From: Phoronis australis
Lineage: Eukaryota > Phoronida > Phoronidae
Direction of reading: 5' to 3'
DNA length: 64,000 nucleotides
NCBI GenBank assembly: GCA_002633005.1
Contig: NMRA01000494.1
Span: 1-64,000 of the forward strand
The notes under the pieces are model-generated. The model was not told where the DNA came from. It did not search any database and worked only from the letters and a program-made list of their open reading frames with translations. The translations under genes were made by a program, and so were the position numbers. This document shows, piece by piece, positions 23,448-35,800 of the stretch (positions are counted from its first letter, which is position 1; each line of letters opens with the position of its first letter).

Positions 23448-24140
23448 GTCAACCCTCTCATTGTTTTATTAGATTAGGTTCACTACATTATTTTAGCTTT
23501 CTGACATGGCCTGGGATCGAAATCCTACCACTTTATCCGTCGCCGCCACAGGTTGTGCAGCCGCAGATTCCGTGGAAGATTATTGGACATGATGTCCTTC
23601 ATCTTTCGATATTTCAAGAGGTTTGATTTTTCCATAAGACAGCATATTCCTCCGCATATCAATGAAAATTTGCCGGCATTATGATAGCAGAGAAAAGGTT
23701 TTGAAACGCTGTTGATATCACTGGGTTGAAACCTCCGGTCCGCATTTCGTGGGGGCAGTTGGTGGTTCTGAAAACCTATACACCAAAGAAATGGCCGCAA
23801 TCTGACGGGTTTGTGAATTTAAACATCGTGCAGCTATTGCGAAAATCGGCTCTGGTCAGCGATCACAAGTTGTGACTCGTTGTCTTTGAAATGGTAAACA
23901 TGACAGCGGCGATGAATTTTTTCACGACCAGGCGACTTGGCGCCTAATTGCTTAAACCGGTGTGCACGGAAGCACAAGCTCAGACAGCGATCGAGTCAAC
24001 AACACGTTAACAGCAGACTTACAAGTATTGGGTTTTGGAGCAGATACTCCGTGGCCGTGATTCAATGCAGTAGATGGTGCTCATGACGCTCCGCGTTTCA
24101 AAATGGCGCTCCTAGGGGATGGTGGCAGTACAAGAAGACC
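23448..24140. repeat. Tandem 693-bp repeat, copy 1
   Basis: It runs from GTCAACCCTCTCATTG to just before the N at 24141 and is nearly identical to 24153-24845, with about ten single-base differences. The minus strand carries a 91-codon frame (23525-23800). One part of that frame (SNLLKYRKMKDIM) resembles the THAP-like frame at 48.3 kb, so the unit probably includes a decayed THAP gene piece. Confidence 0.75.
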
Positions 24141-24152
24141 NGGGATTTAGCC

Positions 24153-24845
24153 GTCAACCCTCTCATTGTTTTATTAGATTAGGTTCACTAAATTATTTTA
24201 GCTTTCTGACATGGCCTGGGATCGAAATCCTACCACTTTATCCGTCGCCGCCACAGGTTGTGCAGCCGCAGATTCCGTGGAAGATTATTGGACATGATGT
24301 CCTTCATCTTTCGATATTTCAAGAGGTTTGATCTTTCCATAAGACAGCATATTCCTCCGCATATCAATGAAAATTTGCCGGCATTATGATAGCAGAGAAA
24401 AGGTGTTGAAACTCTGTTGATATCACTGGGTTGAAACCTCCGGTCCGCATTTCGTGGGGACAGTTGGTGGTTCTGAAAACCTATACACCAAAGAAATGGC
24501 CTCAATCTGACGGGTTTGTGAATTTAAACATCGTGCAGCTATTGCGAAAATCGGCTCTGGTCAGCGATCACAAGTTGTGACTCGTTGTCTTTGAAATGGT
24601 AAACATGGAAGCGGCGATGAATTTTTTCACGACCAGGCGACTTGGCGCCTAATTGCTTAAACCGGTGTGCACGGAAGCACAAGCTCAGACAGCGATCGAG
24701 TCAACAACACGTTAACAGCAGACTTACAAGTATTGGGTTTTGGAGCAGATACTCCGTGGCCGTGATTCAATGCAGTAGATGGTGCTCATGACGCTCCGCG
24801 TTTCAAAATGGCGCTCCTAGGGGATGGTGGCAGTACAAAAAGACC
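24153..24845. repeat. Tandem 693-bp repeat, copy 2
   Basis: This is the second copy of the unit at 23448, in the same orientation, separated by a short piece containing N. The matching minus-strand frame is 24230-24505. Either a recent tandem duplication or two alleles placed side by side during assembly would explain it; the N favours caution. Confidence 0.75.
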
Positions 24846-25973
24846 CAACGCTTTGCTATCGTCGTCTTTTACAACCTAGTTCACCTATATTTTCCTATAG
24901 GTTGGAATAAATTTCCGAGAAAAAGGAGCTAGGTGCATTGGAAAAGACACCCGTCTTGCGAGTTTGAAGACGAGATAGTGCTAGTTGCCCGTATTATTAT
25001 ATTGTGACGCGCGACATTGTGTCACAAAGAGGGCAGTTTCCGGCGAGAAAAATCGCCAAATATGAAAATGCAAAATTATAAAATGCACCAGCTTGACTGG
25101 GACAATGCTTACACTTCTAATTTGAGAGGTAGTGTTTCGAGAAATATTTTTGATTGACGCAACAATTTTATGAACCTCTACAAAACAAATATCAGGTGGC
25201 AGTTCCATTAACATTCGTGCTATTACGGCGGTTTAATGTATGAGTAAAATCTGGGAGGTTTCTCTGAACGCCATGCCAATACAATTATGTTCAATCTCCA
25301 CGAGCAACTACATGTATAATGGATGTAAATTCACGAGAGAAGCGGAGGGTTTTTACGATTGGTGATAGGAAATCAGCCAGCTCCAAGTTGTAAGCCAGTA
25401 TGCGTTTGTCTGCGCACTTTCACAGTTTTCTTCTCTTCCTCTCTGCGGTGCAGTACGGAAATTTGGCGGACTAACAGACCTGGGTTGCGTTATGTAACGC
25501 TACGTTATAATGAGTTTGGTTACGTCACGCAAGTACAGTACTTACGTTCATCACAAGCGAAGTATACGATCTAGCTTTCACTCACGAATATCTTGCATTA
25601 CGTATTTAGCCCTTAGCCCGCTGAAAGATGTTCGTCCAGCATATATTTCCCTTTTCTGAATATCCCTACCTGAACGTCACTTACCTGTGTCCACGAAACA
25701 AAGTGGACAGACTAGTGTGGCCACTGGACGGTTGCACCAACAACAGAAGTTGCGCACGTGCTGTTTGGTTGTAGAGTCAGTACGGCAGCCCGGATGGACC
25801 ACTTCGTGGCACGCGGTACACAACAGAAGGTTACCTAAAGCAGGATTTTCAAGAGGCAGTATGCTGGCAATTTGCTATTTAATATTCACTAGATGACGGT
25901 TGTGCAGCAATGATCCAACCAGCAGAAATATATGTTTTCTAGTCGGTGATGTGTAGGAGACTTGGGGCCCGCT

Positions 25974-26207
25974 CCAACGAAAGTGACATCCGGTAGCTAA
26001 GAAAAATCATAAATTTTAGTAAATTTTAAAATAAAAGTTAAATTTGTCTCAAAACCAATTCAGGAATGATATCTTACGTTTGAATTCAGTGTTTGACATA
26101 ATTTTTTTATAATTTTGACTAACTTACCGGGTGTGGAATTTTCAAAGTTTGGAAGTTAAGACAAACCTAAAACTTAAGTAAAAATGAACTAAAATCAGTT
26201 TCTTGTT
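25974..26207. mobile_element. Inverted-repeat MITE, GGGGCCCG family, copy 1
   Basis: It begins GGGGCCCGCTCCAACGAAAG and is collinear with the element at 26839-27076 through blocks such as ATTTTGACTAACTTACC and AAACTTAAGTAAAAA. Its right terminus is worn (AGTTTCTTGTTCGC). Confidence 0.6.
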
Positions 26208-26838
26208 CGCTTAAAAAACACACACAGGTCATTTTGATAGCCTAGATTAATGATCTTTCGTGGTCACTCGCGAAACACTCGCAATTTTCTTGTGGTCTTG
26301 CGTGATCATACCTATTTAGCAAAAAAATAACACTTCGGAATATTACCACATGGCGTGTTTTCAGCAAGTTAACTCTTGGTGCTGTTCGGGTTTTTATGTG
26401 GATGACTTATGGTTTCATTTTATATTTATGCGACTCCGTAGAGTAGTCTCGTAAAACCCGAGCTCCCTGCCCCGCTCCTCCTATGGCATCCATCTCAACT
26501 TTGAATTCTTTCAAATAATGTTTGCACTCTTGTTTAGCGCTGTTTGAGAGATTGTCGCTTATTCGTATTTCGCAATATAAGATTGAGACTTATTGTTCAC
26601 CTGGTAGTTGCAAAGTGAGTTCTGTAAAATTATCTACCAGTAAGCCATAGTGTCTTTTCCGTCACGTAACTTTGAAAATCAACAGGTTTTTTTTGAAACG
26701 TGCGCTCTACGAAATGGCCCTGATCACCCATTAGCAAACACGAAGTTCACCTTCTGTTCGCTTTGTAATGCGTCGTCCAGAGTAGTCGTGCCCATTCAGA
26801 ACACCAGGTGGCGAGTGTGGCGCCATAACTAGAGCCCT

Positions 26839-27076
26839 GGGGCCCGTTCCAAGGAAACTGACTAAGCTAAGGCAAATCTTAAATTGCAGTCAATATTAAC
26901 ATAAAAATTGAACTTGTCTCTAGTCCATTTGAAGAAAGAAATCGTAAGTTTGACTTCTTTTGTCTTAATTTTGACTAACTTACCAGATATGGGAGTTTCA
27001 AAGTTTTAGAAGTTGAGACAAGTCTTGAAACTTAAGTAAAAAAATGAACTTAAATGAGTTTCTTGGAACAGACCCC
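26839..27076. mobile_element. Inverted-repeat MITE, GGGGCCCG family, copy 2
   Basis: The left end GGGGCCCGTTCCAAGGAAAC and the right end GTTTCTTGGAACAGACCCC are inverted repeats. The 238-bp unit is AT-rich and non-coding. Its relative lies 0.87 kb upstream in the same orientation. Confidence 0.65.
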
Positions 27077-27734
27077 TGGACTGTCTGTCAATACAGCGCA
27101 AGTTTTCAATCGGGGTTAATATTTCAAAACAAAATATTTGATATTTTAGCATGAGATACGCCTTTAAATTTGTTTAGTGCAACTTGGTTCTACATCGTAA
27201 CAAGCACATCTGCTCGATGTGTAATGTTTCTGCAAATATCCGTCCCTGTAACACTAGACTGTATATGCATGTAATGTAAAGGAAATCATCATTGAACTTC
27301 AGATAACACAACCTAGGTACTTCAAACCAGAAATTGTCCACTAAAACACATTCAAATTTGCCAATGCCTTGAATCAGCGACCAATCCTTTATTTAAATTT
27401 CTTGTAGGCTCAATACTTCGTCACCTTTGTCTTACATACAGGGATCACTCCCGAGCACCAACGAAAGTAATGTACCAATCTTTGCAAAATGACCTATTAT
27501 TGCGATGCTAAGTCTTCTGGCGTCACGTTTCTGTGGCAATAGCACTGCAATAATGCGTAATATAAATTTGTTGCACACTGCAGTTGTTCACGAGTAAAAT
27601 GTGAGTAGAAATACTGGACAACACACGATGACAAGTTTCAATTATTCACGAAGCTAGTTGATTTTGTAGAAAGTTTTCAATATAAATGTGAACAAACCTT
27701 TTACGAACGGACAGAACAGTACATTGGCTAGTGG

Positions 27735-28015
27735 TTGTGCCAGCCAGCAGCGTCCACATATGTACTTGTCCATTTGAGCTAAGGGTCATTAAGTACATTT
27801 TGTTATTTTTGCGTCTTTATAAACGTTCCAAAACACGTCTTTTAGTTCTGGCATCTGATATTCACCATGGCATTGCTGAAATGTTATTCATATTATTGCG
27901 TATTCCTTTCTATCACAACCCATGTGCGAAAATTTAAATGCGATAGGTGGCGTTCGGTCGCGCCGTGACTTTCTGTCTGGTCTATTTATCCTTTGAACAT
28001 TCCCGCATTCAACGG
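27735..28015. repeat. Dispersed repeat shared with 50.1-51.5 kb
   Basis: Two blocks occur in the same order elsewhere. The first (CCAAAACACGTCTTTTA with its flanks) matches 50125-50290. The second (GCGATAGGTGGCGTTCGGT) matches 51385-51480. Here they are about 0.2 kb apart, and at the other site about 1.2 kb apart. Confidence 0.5.
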
Positions 28016-29054
28016 TTCTTTAAAATAAAATTCTTTCAACAAAAGTCGGAATTGAACAAAGGTACTTAATTGGAAATACTAACGCATAAAATATGACAAC
28101 ACCCTCTTTTAAAAGAATCTGTGTTTCAAAAGGAATAGCGCTGATAACGAATCCGTATGTTTCACGTGTAGTTTTCGAAAAACAAGACGGGAATAGATGG
28201 TTTGCACTCCCATCTAAGCTGCAGCACTGCAGCAGGTATAACTCAATCGAACAATCCAATTTAATTATTACATAATGTTGCAAAACGTTGTAAAGTTACT
28301 GAATCCCTGTTTTTCACCATTTTAATCGTTTTTTAGTTGAGACGACAAGCATTAGTCAGCATTTTGCTCGCTGTGAACTGGTAACCCATGGACCCGGCTG
28401 TGAGTTGCACCATAGTTCACTGGGCGACAGCTCAATTTGATTTTATTTGTATGAAAACAAGAAAATTGCAATTTAACCAAACATGACACAAAATGAATCG
28501 TCTTTCCCTAAAATGCACGTGCTGTACATGTACATAGAGAATGTTATATTTTAGCCTGGCTATGGAAACGCGAGGCAAATCAGTCCTAAGCCAAAATAAA
28601 CAAGCACTTCTAGTTGGCAAACATGGTTTAGTTTTTCATTTCAGTATATCTGCAGTTATTACCGACTTCCTTTATTTCATATTGAGACAGGCTGCACGGC
28701 GCCGATAAAGAGATTATTTCAATATGCTGTAAATGCCTGGTATACCATTTATAGATATTTGTACAGTGCCTGATGGAGAATTTAATCGTGTTTGCATGTC
28801 ATTACTTGTAGATCAACTTTAAAACCGTTATCGATAAATTTCTGAGTCACTTTCAGACTTAACCTCTCAGCCAAAATGTGGCGTTGGTGTCATACAGCAG
28901 ATGGAACAGCAGACAGAGAAAGTAGTGATTTTTGTAAAATGCAGTGGTCAAGCCAGTCACGGTTGGCAGAATGACGGTGTTGGCGAAAACTGCTATGTTG
29001 GTGCCGATAATGTCAGTATAAAAATATTTAAATAACATGCAATTACGATGTCTA

Positions 29055-30710
29055 AGGAGAATTCCACCCAAAAACAACCTATTTTGTATCAATTTAGATC
29101 GAGTACTTCCACTCGATAACAGCAAATTCAGTTGTTTTACCTGACACTGAACGGCAGACGGAGATGTTGAAATTAATCAATGACGTAATCGGTTCGAACG
29201 CAGTCTGTTCAGAAGTTCACAACATGCTTACCTGTGTCAACTTATCGCTTGAATTCATCGTTTTTACACCAATAAGTCATCAAAATTGGATGTAAACCCC
29301 TCACAAATACATCAAGCTCTTGAACAAACGTGTTGTTTTATTTCATTGTTACGGATATATAGGTACTGTATTTGAACGTACCGTAGCCTACAGAGTTCGG
29401 TAGGCCAATTTACCATGGTCGGTCGCGGGAGTTTGGGCCTGTTTGGTGATAAATTCGAATCATTCTTCCGTGAAATACAGACGGGGTAACATACTTTTAG
29501 ACTTGCGATTTTTTCAGTTCTAAACACACAAAACGCTTGTTACTCCCCGTCATTGGTCGGAACCTGATCAGGCCCATCGCGGCCGCCGGGACTGGACATC
29601 ACGAACATAAACCAGCTTCAGTTGGAAACTAAACCTCCAGCCACGAAGAGACTATAATAACGAGCCAAAGAAATAATATTCACGTATTTCTTTAGATGAG
29701 TTAGCCACGAAACTGAAAATCTACTTACTTGTCGGGGGCTGCGAAGTCAGATGTCCCCTTCCACAGAACCGCCAGGACAAAGGTTAACAGTAACAATGGT
29801 TTGAATAATGTATTTCTATATCTAAATAAAGATTCCCCTAACATACATGTATGACCATAGCATATAAAATCGAGTTATTGTTTCACAGCAGCTTTCTGTC
29901 AGCAAATCCTGAATTAGCATGCGCTCACAAGGCCTCTGTGCCCGGTCAATTACCTTTATTTCATCTAAAGCCGGTGACTCCGCAGTGATTTATTCATTGC
30001 TGGCTTCTCAAAACATTTGCACCACTGTCTTACGAATACTCCAAAGGCATTACAAATTGTATTCAATGAGACGAACTTTGTTTTAGTTTTATATAAGCAT
30101 TGCGTAGAATGAAAATAATTCATTTTGAAACAGAAAGCAGAATAATAAACACCTACATGGCAACTCGCCAGGCCCAATCCCGACTTAGTCAAGAGCTCAT
30201 CCGACGAAGACTTCACGGGTCGGATTGTTAGGTTTCACAGGCTATCAGCTTGAACCGGAATACACTGATAGGGAAATACTAGAGAGGCGCCATGAGCATG
30301 CATGCACAAGCAACGGAACGTATGGATATTTCTTTGGTAAGCCGGAATTCGTCAGAGAAATTACTGTCGACGAAATGCCGTCCACAGACACGGAGATGTT
30401 TCACGGCCTCATACGTGCTATTAACAGCGTACTTTTCATTCTTCACTGCCGTGAGCCGCTTCCTAAGTCGAAAAAACGATATACCAGCTTTCTTCGCAGC
30501 TTCATAGTTCTTACAAGCGGGAACGATGCACCGCAATAATGCGGCATTAACTCTGCAGATGAACCACTGACGTCGCTGCGTCGTTTCTCACCTTCCTCAC
30601 AGGTTAACGCGACACCTTTCGGCAAGGTGAGGTTGGCCGTATAAGAGGCGATGTGGATATGGACCGATTAAGACGGTAAAAAGACTATTTAAATAGGGTG
30701 TCATTCTCCT
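29055..30710. mobile_element. THAP-bearing DNA transposon, Kolobok-like, copy B
   Basis: The left end AGGAGAATTCCACCC and the right end GGGTGTCATTCTCCT are imperfect inverted repeats. TTAA follows the right end (30711-30714), and the left flank is a mutated TCTA. It matches copy A at 11094-12291 at both ends and has about 500 bp in the middle (29538-30045) that copy A lacks. The minus strand holds the THAP frame at 30279-30536. No complete transposase core was found, so the copy is probably non-autonomous or decayed. Confidence 0.75.
30279..30536 (-). pseudogene. THAP zinc-finger domain, transposon-encoded fragment
   Basis: The 85-residue frame starts MRCIVPACKN and later reads RVCGRHF. Cys3, Cys8, Cys51 and His54 fit the THAP C2CH zinc-binding pattern (C-x2-4-C, then C-x2-H), and the domain normally binds DNA at transposon ends. 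The central tryptophan usual in the family is not seen. The frame stops soon after the domain, so it is either the first exon of a transposase or a remnant. Its position inside a TTAA-flanked element supports transposon origin. Confidence 0.7.
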
Positions 30711-32828
30711 TTAAAGCAATAGCAAACAATCTACATACATGTATAACTCTTAAGCGTTGTGAAAAAAGAAACGTGCGTCTTTCGCTTGACCTATTTTTTA
30801 AACTCTTAACTCGCCGAGTTGACACTGGAACGAGAGCTAATTTTTCGTTTCATTCACAGACTTTTGAGACGTTAGACAGCGTCAATTTGACGGCACGATG
30901 GTAGCAAAGAATTTCAGAACCCCATAAATGGGCACAGAACGTTGTCCACCATTTAGTGTTTAGGAAAATGGTCGAAGCAGTTCGTTTTCCAGTATTATTG
31001 CAAAAGAAATTTCCTTGTGTCCACGAAAACAACAGTTTGTGCTTCATACAACTGTGTAAACTATTGCTGATGATTACTACAATTTCGTGGAACTCGAGAA
31101 ACCCCAATGTGACCCAACGAAAAGTTACGACGGTTAATGTTTCGAAATTCCAACCAAACTGTCGCGATTTGAGGCCAGAAGTGAAGCATCAGTTTTCTTT
31201 TATGCTGAAGGTTAAACATTTTCCATGGACGCATTATTTGAGCCCTGACATTCTGTTTTTGGTGTGCATACAAAACCTGATAGATAACTGTGGATTATTT
31301 ACTGTTACCCGTTGTTAATAAAGTAATAAGAATCAGCTTCACACCATACATATACACAGAAGTTAATTGATGCATAGTATATTGATTACTGCTTCATTAT
31401 TGGATTAAAACGTGGCAGCTAAAATGGTACTTTCTGAGACATTAATAGTTCCTGCTTACCTGTAAAGTATTGGCTGCAATATGACATACGATGCCGCTGT
31501 TAGCTGTTATCGTTGAATTCGCAACCTATATGTACGCACGTTGGGAATAAAATCAATACCGCGAACATCCAATCTAAGATTCTTGATGACTGAGCCGGCA
31601 AAGCAAGTCACAGGCAAGGCGCACACGAACTATTATCGAATTTTCGTGATTTCTCAGTATGTTGTCAACGGAAATATAATCGTAAGGAGAACAAAAAGCA
31701 CAAATCGAGATTGTACCGACGTATATTGCTATTCGTCCAGGTCCACGTACATGGCTGATTATGAATCCGTCAGCCGGACCTACATGACAGTTACGTTGCG
31801 AGATCACAACTGCACTCTCCTTCTAAAGAAGATCGTGGTTTACCGGCGGTCTTAAATCTTCGCGCCTTAGTTAGCTGTGGAACGGTACTGGCGCGACATC
31901 TGTTGGGTAGTGAGTGAAATGCCCTCTGTCATGTTTTAAATGGATTAAATCTCGGTCCACCACTGTGGTACAAATTCAAGTAAGAGCACTTCCTCCAAGC
32001 TTCTTTATCAAAATTAAAACCTACAATTTAAACTGGGTTGTTGAGATCGAACAATTAGTACGCGATATCCATAGAAGGTTTTAAAACTGATTCTGCCATC
32101 AATATAGTAAACAGTAGAAGCAGGATAACGCCTTTAATGGCCTCGTTTCCTATATCTTGTTATTAAAATCATTTTATACCCTTAAAAAACGTTTTCAATA
32201 AACGAACATGAATAATGGTATTTACGTTTATCCAAAAGGTCGTTAGCAAACGCAAAACGTTTCTCAGTGTAATTTGGATAAAATCTCTTCTTCCACCTAT
32301 TTGGATATTGGAAGCATGCCAAAATCGATAACAGCAAGGTATGTTTTGAAAGCACAAACGTAAAAAATCGAATCAATTCTTGAGACTGACATAAATGAAT
32401 TATCGATAAAACACAAAATGTCAATAATTTCATTCCCGCAGACTTCGTTGGTGCTGGAGTTTATTGAAGAATATAGAAGAGGTTTCAAATTCAAAACCAA
32501 CGATTTTCATCAATGCGTTTTTGCAGACTGGTGTGAGCTTATACCAATACAAATGGTCTGAGGCATGATCAAATATCGATAAATAGTGATGAAGCGGTAT
32601 TTACGTCTAACAATGAAACCCGAGTTGCTCATCAACTAGTTCACCGATTCAGCCAGTTTCAGGACTATAGGAGTCGACTGATCACTAAACAAGCCGAAAC
32701 CGTTAATTTTAGCCGCACCAGTCATTAAAGAGGTTTGGCAATTGACAAAAAATCCCCGTATTCCGACATCCTTGGTCTTGTTGACGTTACCCATACACTG
32801 AAAATTAATCCAAAGTCTACATGTAATT

Positions 32829-35800
32829 ATGGAACAGAAAACTGTAGCGTGGTTTGGGGAAGACGAACTGAAAAAAGACGTTGATTGTGTGAAACATTTA
32901 GGAGCCAACAAGGAGTCTCAGAAGGCGTTCGAAAAGTTAAAATATTGGTCACTGGACACCTGCACGAATGGTGTACCAAACATTGCGCGTGCAGACAACA
33001 AAGTTTCGCGTGCTTTCTGGATTCTTGTCACCCTGACAGGCACAGGTGAGTGTGTTACTCTTACTTGAACGTAGCCCAAGCAAAACGTTTTTTACTCGTA
33101 AAGCCAAAGTACGTGAATTTTAAAGTTAGAGAAAAAATCATATTTCAGTTATGGTCTTTGCATGTGTCTGTTGTCGCGCCGTCGAGTCACCAAAACAGAC
33201 TGAATATTGCAACATTAATTTACCTAAATAATTACACGCCGGCGTTTAGGTAGCGTGTCCACGCCAATGTGTTTCGGTGAAAATATGTGTAAAACCTTTT
33301 CTAAAACGCATCACGGTCTACAAAATACTTCAAATACTTAGTATCTACAGTAGCAGTTATGGACTTATTCTCAGAGAGTTTGCACTTTTTCTCCATTTAG
33401 ATTTAATTATTTTTCACAGATAGTTGTGTGGAGCGTGAGACCAAATTTCTCGCATTTATCGAAAGACGGATGTCGTAAAATATACAAATGGAGTTAAATT
33501 ACACTGCTCTTATGTTTTGTAATATTCGTGTCTTTCCTAAGTTTTGTATTGATGATTTTGTCTAACGAACAATTGAAGAGATTGCAATTGCAATCTCCCA
33601 CATGCAAATTTTTAAAGAATCCGTGTCAAGGTTTCTTTTTGAGAATACTAGTAAAGTGTATCTACAGTATATATTCTGCTTAGTTTTGTACAGCTCAGAA
33701 TTATGGATTTATTCTAACGGCTTGCAAATGTCCAAAAGACCACCTAGTCATGATAACAAACCTAAGCGCCAAAATGTTCGGCATCCTCTTGCCATCGTCA
33801 GACGAAAACGATAACAAAACACCAGCAAATCACGTGACACCCACACTAAGCGACTTCTGCCAACAAGCATAAATATTATCACCCATGCAAGACGCTAACA
33901 ACTCTGCAATTAGGGGGTATTTAATACTAGCTGATTGGGAGAAAATTTCGTTTTTATACGATTATTCATATGTATATTCTTGCAATAAAAATGAGTTTTC
34001 TCTCTCTCACGTCACTTGTATGTCGCAGGTATCCCCCCTCTAACTTGCCTTGCGGAACGCGCTGCCCGTGAGGTGTCATGTTGCTCTAGAAGTTTGTCTT
34101 TCGTTTATTCTTGATCGAATACTAAACTAAGTCAGGACAATGCTTAACAATCTAGGTTGTCTACGATAGTACATGTGTATACACTGTGGCAATGCAAGAT
34201 AGTTCAGGGATGGAAACCGACCCTTACCACAGGAGGCAAACAAATCAAACAGTCCCGAATAGGGACTCAACTGAGATCCCTAAATCTTTTGCGTGTTTGA
34301 TTCATTCTTTACATACAGATGTTCCATTTTATCTTTATTATGAGCTCCTCTTTGACTAAGTAATATTTTCCAATAATATAACTAAAAGCTGAGCCTTTAC
34401 TTGAGTCATTATAATTAGGGATTTAGTCCTTAAATTAGGAGCGTTGCATGAAAAGATCCCAGCTTAGTTCCAATAACATTTAGAATTCAACGAGGACTTT
34501 ACTCTCGACTTGTATCAAGCCCAAAATTGACTTTGTCATGGGACTCAAATAACATAAGAAAGGACAATCAGTGTTTTTACAAGACCACAGGCATGCAATA
34601 GATTTAGAGAACTTAGTTGAATCCTAATTCGGGACTGTTTCGTGCAACCGGGCATAGAACCCCAACCACAGACACACTGGCGCTCATACCACGGACGAAT
34701 GGAGCAAAGGTAATTGATCGTCATAGCACGTTTCCCTGTAGAAACTGGGTCGCGCACTTCGGTCACTTGCATTTGAAGTTGTCCTTGGTAAAAGTGCCAT
34801 CTGTGGTCGGATATTTAGTTCTATAGAGAAGGTGCCGTGTGCGTGATAAGAGCTTTTGCGTTCTGCGGTAACGGTGCGCGCCCGTGTTAAAAGTGATCAT
34901 GTGAGAAAATTCTCTACAAGCCGGCTTTGACGGTCTATGCACGTGTAGGCCTGAATCTGGAGATTCTTTGCGAATACATGTGCTTGTGAACCGCTACCGC
35001 ACATCAGGTATATATATCAGTTTTAATCTAACTAGTTTTTTTATCTTTTAATAAATTGAGCGTGCCCTTTTTTGGCAGAACAACCAAATTGTAGAGCCAA
35101 AATATTCCTCGGCGCACCTTACGTTATTGGAAAATTTTGGTCGATTTGACAATTTGCGACTGCACTAATGTACATGCCTAAAGTGACCTACACTAGAATG
35201 TTGTAACAATTTGGCTGATAATTCTGACCTAAATTTTCACATATTCAAGTTGTGACAATTTGGGACGTTCTGACAATTTGGACCTGTACACTCCACGGTG
35301 TTGCCGTGCTTGTGACAAGTCCGTGCGCAAAAAAGTAGGTCAACATTGTGACGTGGTAAGCAAAGAATGTCCACCTCACGAGTTCGCGTTTAACGACACC
35401 TGTGGCTGAAGCTCTCTATTTCCACGTAATCTCATTGCGGGCTATGACATCACATATAGTGCTTTCAAGTCAACAATTTGTCCTTTCGTCAAAATTAGCA
35501 GGTTCTTTGCCTGCATTTTAAACGTCAGGACATCACACGCTTAGACAAGTAAGCTCACGCTTATTTGATAGAATTTCCGCCAGTTTCCACACTTGTCCAT
35601 ACGGCGTTATCACTGAGTAAAGCTTGCCTGTGGAGTTTCCGCGCAAGCCACATCTTTTCTTCGAATACAGTGTATTATTTAGGGGACTCTGTCAAACTTT
35701 TTCTACTCTTCAAACTAGTCTGTTGTTTTCTAATTCGTTCGCTAATGACTTACAATGCAACCGAATGGCATTGTGCGCGTGTATTCTAATAACTACATGT

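Larger units (their letters stand above)
22593..32828. other. Ten-kilobase region without a confident gene
   Basis: This stretch separates the transporter from the first channel gene. It contains the 693-bp duplicated unit (23448-24845), two related inverted-repeat elements (25974-26207 and 26839-27076), a dispersed repeat at 27735-28015, and the THAP transposon copy B (29055-30710). An ATTAAA at 22721-22726 may end the transporter transcript. Two possible minus-strand exons near 28.9 and 29.8 kb and one plus-strand ORF at 31658-31855 could not be identified. Confidence 0.55.

Noticed and set aside
30956-31318. 120-codon ORF after the Kolobok-like copy B
   Set aside because: Overlapped by long minus-strand frames, no domain, and no splice partner found.
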